The position numbers and the translations under genes were made by a program. Shown piece after piece: positions 1 through 4,239 of a DNA stretch of 5,750 nucleotides (the first letter of the stretch is position 1; the number at the start of each line of letters is the position of its first letter). The notes beneath the pieces were generated by a model that was given only the letters and a program-made list of their open reading frames with translations, did no database searches and was not told the DNA's origin. The stretch comes from Firmicutes bacterium CAG:534 (lineage in GTDB: Bacteria; Bacillota; Clostridia; Lachnospirales; Lachnospiraceae). The stretch covers positions 1-5,750 of the forward strand of contig FR894567.1 in NCBI GenBank assembly GCA_000436115.1, given 5' to 3'.

Positions 1-15
1 CGGCACTTAACAGCC

Positions 16-36
16 AAAAAACCCAGGCGGCTGGGT
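16..36 (-). terminator. Second leftward intrinsic terminator (short GC hairpin plus six U)
   Basis: Read on the minus strand, ACCCAG and CTGGGT form a perfect 6-bp stem around a 4-base loop (positions 36-31 and 26-21). The stem is followed at once by a run of six T (21-16, the first T closing the stem). There is no T run on the other side, so it works only leftward. It lies about 20 bases past the larger terminator at 57-108, so it may be a back-up stop for the ABC-F transcript. It could also belong to a gene outside the window. Confidence 0.55.
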
Positions 37-52
37 GCGCAAGGCAATTTTC

Positions 53-108
53 AAAGAAAAACACCCTCATAGGCAGCCACTTGGTGTGAAAGGCAGCCTA
101 TGAGGGTG
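53..108 (-). terminator. Intrinsic terminator of the ABC-F transcript
   Basis: Positions 62-78 and 92-108 form a 17-bp inverted repeat with a single A/A mismatch and a 13-base loop. Read on the minus strand, the stem is followed by a T-rich tail, TTTTTCTTT (61-53). This is a strong leftward Rho-independent terminator. It is about 180 bases downstream of the ABC-F stop codon, so the mRNA would carry an unusually long 3' untranslated region covering the repeat-bearing block at 109-290. Confidence 0.8.
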
Positions 109-290
109 CATGAGGTATAAAGTACTCCTTAATATTCAAGTTCAGGAAGCAAGCGCCTGCCCCCCTGATCTTCAACGCCCTCACCAATCCTCCAAGCGCC
201 CGTTCTCTGCGCCTCAACTCTCGAGCAGGATCCTCCAGGTGTCTGCACCAATCCTCCATACGCTCAGATCAGCTCGGCCAGGGATCTATC
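109..290 (-). other. Non-coding block, G-rich on the minus strand, between ABC-F and its terminator
   Basis: This stretch is clearly richer in C (plus strand) than the flanking genes and carries three copies of the heptamer TCCTCCA (188, 231, 252). The only open frame of note is a 53-codon minus-strand frame (259 to 98). It has no Shine-Dalgarno site and its stop lies inside the terminator stem, so it is not called a gene. I see no RNA gene. The block may be a degenerate or dispersed intergenic repeat, or simply a long 3' untranslated region. Confidence 0.5.
182..258. repeat. 13-bp direct repeat with 64-bp period
   Basis: CACCAATCCTCCA occurs exactly at 182-194 and again at 246-258. Similarity reaches somewhat beyond the exact core on both sides (roughly 19 of 25 aligned bases). 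A partial copy, GGATCCTCCAGG, lies between them near 228-239. This looks like slightly more than one period of a tandem or dispersed repeat. The two copies fall in different frames of the only open frame here, which argues against a repeated protein motif. Confidence 0.6.
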
Positions 291-1847
291 TTAGATCAGG
301 CGGGTGGTCCACTTGGTGCAGTCCCACACATCTGTTGCAAGCCCCTGATAAAACTCAGGTTCATGGCAGACCATCAAAATACTGCCGCGGTACTCGGTGA
401 GGGCTCTTTTCAGCTCAGCCTTGGCCTCCACATCCAGATGGTTTGTGGGCTCATCCAGGAGAAGAACGTTGGTCTCCTGATTGATAAGCTTACAGAGCCG
501 GACCTTTGCCTGTTCCCCTCCGCTCAGCACGCGGACAAGACTTTCAATGTGCTTGGTGGTAAGCCCGCATTTGGCAAGAGCGGAGCGGACTTCATACTGG
601 TTAAAGCCCGGGAATTCCTTCCAGATCTCTTCAATGCAGGTGGTAGTGATACCCTGATCCATTTCTTGTTCAAAATAGCCGATGCTTAAATAATCTCCAA
701 GGGTCACACTGCCGGAAAGGGGAGGGATCAGACCCAGGATACTTTTTAAAAGAGTAGTTTTGCCAATTCCGTTAGCGCCGGTAAGAACAATTTTGGAACC
801 GCGCTCCATCTCCAGGGTAAGAGGAGAGGAAAGAGGCTCTTCGTAGCCGATCACAAGATCCTGTGTCTGGAAAATATATCTGCCCGGCGTTCTGGCTTCC
901 TTAAAATGAAATTCAGGCTTTGGCTTTTCGGCGGCAAGCTCGATCTTATCCATCTTGTCCAGCTTTTTCTGGCGGGACATGGCCATGTTTCTGGTGGAAA
1001 CCCTGGCCTTATTTCTGGCAACAAAATCCTTCAGATCTGCAATTTCCTTTTGCTGCTTTTGGTAGGCGGCCGTAAGCTGTGCCTTTTTCATGGCGTAAAC
1101 TTCCTGGAATTTATCATAATCACCCGGGTAGCGGTTTAGCTGCTGATTGTCCATATGGTAGATCAGGTTGATGACGCTGTTTAAAAAAGGAATGTCATGG
1201 GAGATCAGGATAAAAGCATTTTCATACTCATTCAGATACCGCTTCAGCCATGCAATATGCTCTGCATCCAGATAATTGGTAGGCTCGTCCAAAAGCAAAA
1301 TATCCGGTTTCTCTAAAAGAAGCTTGGCAAGCAGGACCTTGGTTCTCTGACCGCCGCTTAAATCGGTGACGTCTTTGTCAAGACCAAGCTCCAAAAGCCC
1401 TAATGCTCTGGCAACCTCTTCGATTTTGGAATCAATGAGATAAAAGTCATGAGCGGTAAGAAGCTCCTGAATGGTTCCAAGCTCTTCCATATAGGCGTTA
1501 AGCTCCTCCTCACTGGCATCGCCCATCTGCTCGCAAATCTCATTCATTCTTGCTTCCATTTCAAACAGAAAGTCAAAGGCGCCGGCAAGCGCGTCACGGA
1601 TCGTCATTCCCTTTGCAAGGGCAGTATGCTGATCCAGATAACCAACCCGCACATTCTTAGCCCATTCAATCTTTCCTTCGTCCGGCATAAGCTTTCCGGT
1701 TATGATGTTCATAAAGGTGGATTTTCCTTCGCCGTTCGCACCGATAAGGCCAATGTGCTCTCCCTTTAAAAGACGAAAGGAAACATCCTGAAAAATGGCT
1801 CTGTCCCCAAAGCCATGGGTTAAATGTTCAACGTTTAAAATACTCAT
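291..1847 (-). CDS. ABC-F family ATPase, ribosome-acting translation factor
   Basis: The gene encodes a complete 518-residue soluble protein with two ABC ATPase domains and no membrane segments. Domain 1 has Walker A GANGEGKST (36-44), Q-loop YLDQ (70-73), signature LSGGQ (163-167), Walker B with catalytic Glu188 (LLLDEPTNYLD) and switch His217. Domain 2 has GANGIGKTT (357-365), LSGGE (441-445), Glu466 in LLLDEPTNHLD, and His495 in VCHEPEF. A charged helical linker (about 243-320) is the element that in this family reaches the P-site tRNA; an arm-like helical insert sits near 95-135. The linker pattern recalls the YbiT/YkpA type. It is short and there is no C-terminal extension, which favours a housekeeping translation factor over an antibiotic-resistance ABC-F, though resistance is not excluded. 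The start was chosen at MSILNVEHL, the usual N-terminus for the family. An in-frame ATG 23 codons earlier would translate through the promoter. It is divergently transcribed from the flavin reductase and ends 180 bases before a strong terminator. Confidence 0.95.
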   Translation of the reverse strand: MSILNVEHLTHGFGDRAIFQDVSFRLLKGEHIGLIGANGEGKSTFMNIITGKLMPDEGKIEWAKNVRVGYLDQHTALAKGMTIRDALAGAFDFLFEMEARMNEICEQMGDASEEELNAYMEELGTIQELLTAHDFYLIDSKIEEVARALGLLELGLDKDVTDLSGGQRTKVLLAKLLLEKPDILLLDEPTNYLDAEHIAWLKRYLNEYENAFILISHDIPFLNSVINLIYHMDNQQLNRYPGDYDKFQEVYAMKKAQLTAAYQKQQKEIADLKDFVARNKARVSTRNMAMSRQKKLDKMDKIELAAEKPKPEFHFKEARTPGRYIFQTQDLVIGYEEPLSSPLTLEMERGSKIVLTGANGIGKTTLLKSILGLIPPLSGSVTLGDYLSIGYFEQEMDQGITTTCIEEIWKEFPGFNQYEVRSALAKCGLTTKHIESLVRVLSGGEQAKVRLCKLINQETNVLLLDEPTNHLDVEAKAELKRALTEYRGSILMVCHEPEFYQGLATDVWDCTKWTTRLI

Positions 1848-1854
1848 AAATGAG

Positions 1855-1883
1855 ATTATAGAGGGAAATAATAGGAATGTCAA
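1855..1883 (-). promoter_or_regulatory. Perfect sigma-A promoter for the ABC-F gene
   Basis: On the minus strand TTGACA (1883-1878) is followed by a 17-base spacer and TATAAT (1860-1855), matching both consensus hexamers exactly. The predicted transcription start, seven bases past the -10, is near 1848. The ABC-F ATG begins at 1847, so the mRNA would have essentially no leader. No GGAGG-like site lies upstream of that ATG (the minus-strand sequence there is pyrimidine-rich), which fits a leaderless message. Confidence 0.8.
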
Positions 1884-1896
1884 TTTGAAAAAGGGG

Positions 1897-1925
1897 TTGA
1901 CAAAAACAGTAATCATTACTATAAT
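1897..1925 (+). promoter_or_regulatory. Perfect sigma-A promoter for the flavin reductase-rubrerythrin operon
   Basis: TTGACA (1897-1902), a 17-base spacer and TATAAT (1920-1925) match both consensus hexamers exactly. The predicted start is near 1932, giving a leader of about 42 bases before the flavin reductase ATG. The spacer contains a palindromic operator, so a repressor bound there would block polymerase. This -35 lies only 13 bases from the -35 of the leftward ABC-F promoter. Confidence 0.88.
1907..1921. promoter_or_regulatory. Fur/PerR-family-like operator inside the promoter spacer
   Basis: CAGTAATCATTACTA is a 7-1-7 palindrome centred on C1914; six of the seven base pairs on either side are perfectly symmetric. 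The TAATnATTA core is the shared shape of Fur, Zur and PerR boxes. It fills the second half of the spacer and touches the -10, so binding should repress. Given the rubrerythrin operon downstream, PerR is the most likely regulator; this is inference, and the outer bases differ from the Bacillus PerR consensus. Confidence 0.6.
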
Positions 1926-1937
1926 TAAACCATAAAA

Positions 1938-1952
1938 CAGGAATGATTACTG
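1938..1952. promoter_or_regulatory. Second, similar operator just past the transcription start
   Basis: CAGGAATGATTACTG is a 7-1-7 near-palindrome centred on G1945 with six of seven symmetric pairs. Its right arm is the exact reverse complement of the first operator's left arm. The two centres are 31 bp apart, close to three helical turns, so two dimers would sit on the same face of the DNA. It covers roughly +7 to +21 of the predicted transcript. Confidence 0.55.
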
Positions 1953-1962
1953 ATATTGGAAA

Positions 1963-1970
1963 GAGGAAAG
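1963..1970 (+). promoter_or_regulatory. Shine-Dalgarno site that fixes the flavin reductase start
   Basis: GAGGAAAG-type purine-rich sequence (GAGGAAAG at 1963-1970) ends three bases before the ATG at 1974, with its GAGG core about seven bases away. A TTG in the same frame at 1956 would place this site inside the coding region and has no site of its own, so ATG 1974 is preferred. Confidence 0.75.
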
Positions 1971-1973
1971 CAG

Positions 1974-2438
1974 ATGAGCGAAGAGATTTTACGAAAGCTT
2001 TCGTACGGAATGTACATTATCAGTACCTGGGATCAGGGAAGGCCCACAGGCTGTGCAGCCAACAGCGTGATGCAGATCACAGCCAGTCCGGCTGCCGTAC
2101 TTGTCAGCATCAACCATAAGCATTACACAAGAGGCTGTATTGACAGGGCTGGCAGCTTTGCGGTTTCAGTCCTTGCAGGGGACTCGGATCCTGAACTGAT
2201 CCGGATCTTTGGGTTTCAGTCGGGAAGGGAGATCAATAAGTTTGCGGAAGCTTCCTACCGCATAGAGGGACATCTTCCTATTATTCTGGACTGCTGCGGT
2301 TATCTTACCTGCAAGGTGACAGACAGAATGGAAACCGCCACCCATACGCTGTTTTTAGGAGAGGTTCAGGAAACAGGAGTATTTGGGGAAAGACAGCCCA
2401 TGACCTATGAGGACTACCGGAAGAACATCAAACATTAA
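1974..2438 (+). CDS. FMN-binding flavin reductase (split-barrel, HRB-type without rubredoxin)
   Basis: A 154-residue soluble cytoplasmic protein of the flavin reductase-like split-barrel family. It starts with the LRKLSYGMYIIST segment and the TGCAANSVMQITASP region (25-39) that in the family lines the FMN site. It continues with SINHKHYT (45-52), SFAVSVL (61-67), a GDSDPELIRIFG stretch (69-80) and HTLFLGEV (124-131). The end, MTYEDYRKNIKH, is the point where high-molecular-weight rubredoxin (Hrb) proteins continue into a rubredoxin domain; here the gene simply stops. Family members use NAD(P)H to reduce FMN and pass electrons to flavodiiron proteins, rubredoxins or rubrerythrins. It is the first gene of an operon: the rubrerythrin ATG is 18 bases past its stop, so rubrerythrin is the likely partner (inference). 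Regulation is probably through the two upstream operators. General flavin reduction for another acceptor is an alternative. Confidence 0.88.
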   Translation: MSEEILRKLSYGMYIISTWDQGRPTGCAANSVMQITASPAAVLVSINHKHYTRGCIDRAGSFAVSVLAGDSDPELIRIFGFQSGREINKFAEASYRIEGHLPIILDCCGYLTCKVTDRMETATHTLFLGEVQETGVFGERQPMTYEDYRKNIKH

Positions 2439-2456
2439 TGGAAAGGAAGGAAAAAA

Positions 2457-2996
2457 ATGAATTTAAAGGGAACCAAAACAGAAGCAAACTTACAGGCGGC
2501 ATTTGCCGGAGAGTCACAGGCAAGAAATAAGTATACTTATTTTGCATCCAAGGCAAAGAAGGACGGCTATGTGCAGATCGCGGCCATCTTTGAGGAGACA
2601 GCCAACAATGAAAAGGAGCATGCAAAGCTCTGGTATAAGCTGTTAAACGGAGGAAGCATTGGATCAACGGTGGAAAACCTGAAGGAAGCAGCAGGCGGCG
2701 AGAACTACGAGTGGACAGATATGTATGACAATTTTGCAAAGGAAGCCAGGGAAGAGGGCTTTGAAGAGATCGCAAGACTGTTTGAGGGCGTGGCCGCCAT
2801 TGAAAAGGAGCATGAGGAAAGATACCGCAAGCTCCTTGAAAACGTTGAAAAGGAACTGGTATTTTCCAAGGACGGGGATGTGATCTGGCAGTGCACCAAC
2901 TGCGGCCATATCTGCGTTGGCAAAAAAGCGCCTGAGGTATGCCCGGTCTGCGCCCATCCACAGGCTTATTTCCAGGTAAAACCGGAAAATTATTAA
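2457..2996 (+). CDS. rbr: Rubrerythrin, non-haem diiron peroxidase
   Basis: A 179-residue cytoplasmic protein that reduces hydrogen peroxide to water using electrons supplied through a rubredoxin-type iron centre. An N-terminal four-helix ferritin-like domain (about 1-135) carries the expected diiron ligands: Glu19 (AGES), Glu52 and His55 (ExxH), Glu96 and Glu99 (KEAREE), and Glu116 with His119 (ExxH). The C-terminal rubredoxin-like domain has Cys146-x2-Cys149 (CTNCG) and Cys162-x2-Cys165 (CPVC), binding one iron. Length and domain order match classical rubrerythrin, so nothing is missing. The start has a strong site, AAGGAAGG (2443-2450), six bases before the ATG. It is co-transcribed with the flavin reductase, the likely reductant supplier, and shares its Fur/PerR-like control. 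No GC-rich terminator follows directly; an AT-only palindrome covers the stop codon. Long open frames on the opposite strand are codon shadows. Confidence 0.97.
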   Translation: MNLKGTKTEANLQAAFAGESQARNKYTYFASKAKKDGYVQIAAIFEETANNEKEHAKLWYKLLNGGSIGSTVENLKEAAGGENYEWTDMYDNFAKEAREEGFEEIARLFEGVAAIEKEHEERYRKLLENVEKELVFSKDGDVIWQCTNCGHICVGKKAPEVCPVCAHPQAYFQVKPENY

Positions 2997-3011
2997 AAAT
3001 TTCTTAATAAT
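2989..3011. repeat. AT-only perfect palindrome across the rubrerythrin stop codon
   Basis: ATTATTAA (2989-2996) and TTAATAAT (3004-3011) are exact inverted copies with a 7-base gap. The left arm contains the TAA stop. All paired bases are A or T and no U run follows, so it is a poor intrinsic terminator. It may shape the mRNA 3' end or be chance in an AT-rich stretch. Confidence 0.5.
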
Positions 3012-3048
3012 GAAGTATAGCGCTTGCGAAAAGCTATTCACCATGTTA

Positions 3049-3094
3049 TGGTCAGTCTGAGAATGATAAGTATTATAGGGAGCGGTACTATAAT
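3049..3094 (+). promoter_or_regulatory. Candidate promoter region with two -10 boxes in an inverted repeat
   Basis: TATTAT (3071-3076) lies 16 bases after TGGTCA (3049-3054), a 4/6 match to the -35. A perfect TATAAT (3089-3094) follows but has no good -35. ATTATAG (3072-3078) and CTATAAT (3088-3094) form an exact 7-bp inverted repeat over both boxes and could be an operator. Predicted starts are near 3083 or 3101. This is the best candidate for transcribing the leader RNA and the UbiA operon, or a separate small RNA. Confidence 0.4.
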
Positions 3095-3100
3095 CGAAGG

Positions 3101-3246
3101 GTGCACGGACACGGCCGGGAGGTTAAAGCTCTTAATGTCGGTCTTTCATAAAGAGAGAAAGGCCGGCTGTGAAGAGAATTGTGAAAGACACCAGAATAGA
3201 GATAGAAGATCAGGCATCTTCTAAATCTGTTTTGTTGTCTTTTTTT
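3101..3246 (+). ncRNA. Candidate structured leader or small RNA with possible pseudoknot
   Basis: CACGGCCGG (3110-3118) can pair with CCGGCTGTG (3163-3171): nine pairs, one of them G-U. GTCTTTCATAA (3141-3151), inside that stem's loop, can pair with TTGTGAAAGAC (3179-3189): eleven pairs, one G-U. The two helices cross, as in an H-type pseudoknot. The second also competes with a local hairpin TCTTT/AAAGA (3142-3146 with 3150-3154), so a two-state switch is possible. A terminator-like hairpin follows at 3203-3223. I do not recognise a known riboswitch, T-box, 6S RNA or other Rfam-type family. It may be a cis-acting leader of the UbiA operon, an independent small RNA of about 145 bases, or a chance fold. 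Confidence 0.35.
3203..3246 (+). terminator. Terminator-like hairpin with U-rich tail ahead of the UbiA gene
   Basis: TAGAAGAT (3203-3210) and ATCTTCTA (3216-3223) form a perfect 8-bp stem around a 5-base loop. A few bases later comes a U-rich stretch, including seven consecutive T (3240-3246). The stem is AU-rich and the U tract does not start immediately, so it is a moderate terminator. It could end the rubrerythrin transcript, end a small RNA, or act as an attenuator for the UbiA operon, whose ATG is at 3298. Confidence 0.45.
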
Positions 3247-3297
3247 GTACCTTTTTATCATTTCTTTTAGATCATTCGACCAAAGAAAGGATAAAAA

Positions 3298-4227
3298 ATG
3301 AAAGAATACCTGAAAATAGCCCGCCCGGATCACTGGGTCAAAAATATTTTTATTGTTCCGGGCATCATCACGGCGCTTTTACTTGTAGAAAATTCCTGGG
3401 GGAATTTTTCTGTTGTCACCATTGCAATCGGTTTTTTTGCAACCTGTCTGATCGCATCCGCAAATTATGTGATTAATGAATGGCTGGATGCCGAGTTCGA
3501 TCAGTTTCATCCCACGAAAAAAATGCGTCCGGTGGTAGGAGGAAATCTGAAGCTGAAATATGTGATGCTGGAATATGGATTGCTGGCAGCAGGAGGTCTT
3601 TTGCTGTCTCTAGCCGTCAACTGGCATTTTGTATTGATGGAAGCCTGGCTGCTTGTTATGGGGATCCTGTATAATGTGAAGCCGTTTCGGACAAAGGATA
3701 TTATTTTTCTGGATGTTTTATCGGAATCTGTCAATAATCTGATCCGGTTTATGATCGGCTGGTTTATGATCACAACAAAATTTCTGCCGCCCTCAAGTAT
3801 CTTGCTTGGGTACTGGATGGTAGGCGCATTTCTCATGGCAACCAAGCGTCTGGCAGAGTATCGGATGATCAATGACCCCGGCACAGCCGGTGCCTACAGA
3901 AAGTCCTTCCGCTATTATACGGAAAAAACACTTTTTGGCTCCGCCTTCTTTTATGCGCTGTGTGCAACCTTCTGTATAGGAGTATTCCTGATCAAATACA
4001 GGGTGGAATATGTGCTGACGATGCCCATTATGTTTATTGTATTTGCCTATTACATCATGCTGGCCTTTGCAGAGGATTCTGTGGTGCAAAAGCCCGAAAA
4101 GCTGTATAAGGCAAAGCTCCTGATCGGACTGGTCTTACTGTTTGTGGTCTCATTTCTGGCAATGACATTTATTAATGTTCCCGGTCTCCATGAGCTTACT
4201 TCATCTGACCTGATCCATCTTTTGTAA
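3298..4227 (+). CDS. UbiA-family prenyltransferase, resembling polyprenyl-phosphate phosphoribosyltransferase
   Basis: A 309-residue integral membrane protein with about nine hydrophobic segments, the normal UbiA size. The N-terminus ARPDHWVKN matches the RPxxWxKN opening typical of decaprenyl-phosphate phosphoribosyltransferase relatives (the mycobacterial Rv3806c type). The first metal/diphosphate motif is NEWLDAEFD (60-68), with Glu61 where Asp is usual, followed by HPTKKMRP (71-78). The second acidic region is KDIIFLD (133-139). KRLAE (183-187) and the YYTEK segment (206-210) also fit that subgroup. The inferred reaction is transfer of 5-phosphoribose from PRPP to a polyprenyl phosphate on the cytoplasmic side, the first step towards a lipid-linked pentose. 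Quinone-type prenylation is less likely given these motifs. The start has an AAAGAAAGG site (3282-3290) seven bases upstream. A GT-C glycosyltransferase follows after 12 bases, supporting a role in envelope sugar donor synthesis. A structured leader may regulate it. Confidence 0.85.
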   Translation: MKEYLKIARPDHWVKNIFIVPGIITALLLVENSWGNFSVVTIAIGFFATCLIASANYVINEWLDAEFDQFHPTKKMRPVVGGNLKLKYVMLEYGLLAAGGLLLSLAVNWHFVLMEAWLLVMGILYNVKPFRTKDIIFLDVLSESVNNLIRFMIGWFMITTKFLPPSSILLGYWMVGAFLMATKRLAEYRMINDPGTAGAYRKSFRYYTEKTLFGSAFFYALCATFCIGVFLIKYRVEYVLTMPIMFIVFAYYIMLAFAEDSVVQKPEKLYKAKLLIGLVLLFVVSFLAMTFINVPGLHELTSSDLIHLL

Positions 4228-4239
4228 TGGAGGGGGAAA

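Noticed and set aside
1..10. Possible end of a plus-strand gene (TAA at 8-10)
   Set aside because: Too little sequence to support a coding frame, and the adjacent hairpin has its U run only in the leftward direction.
98..259. Minus-strand 53-codon open frame beginning MEDWCRHLEDP
   Set aside because: It has no Shine-Dalgarno site, its stop codon lies inside the terminator stem, and it covers the repeat block whose copies fall in different frames. It is more likely a chance frame in GC-rich DNA.
291..1847. ABC-F gene as an antibiotic-resistance determinant
   Set aside because: The linker is short, there is no C-terminal extension, no attenuating leader and no mobile-element context, so a housekeeping factor is the simpler reading.
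1848..1916. 23-codon N-terminal extension of the ABC-F protein (MITVFVNPFF...)
   Set aside because: It would translate through a perfect promoter, has no ribosome site, and adds a hydrophobic stretch absent from the family, whose normal start is MSILN.
1956..1973. TTG start for the flavin reductase six codons upstream
   Set aside because: The Shine-Dalgarno site would then lie within the coding region. ATG at 1974 has correct spacing and the usual N-terminus.
2428..3044. Long antisense open frames over rubrerythrin (2428-2961 and 2664-3044)
   Set aside because: They are shadows of a strongly conserved gene on the plus strand, with no domain, no ribosome site and low-complexity translated sequence.
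3024..3224. 66-codon plus-strand open frame in the rubrerythrin-UbiA gap
   Set aside because: It starts at TTG, has no ribosome site for any internal ATG, has no recognisable domain, and ends inside the terminator-like hairpin. RNA structure explains this stretch better.
3507..3884. Antisense 125-codon open frame in the UbiA gene
   Set aside because: It is a shadow of a well-supported membrane enzyme gene with clear motifs on the plus strand.
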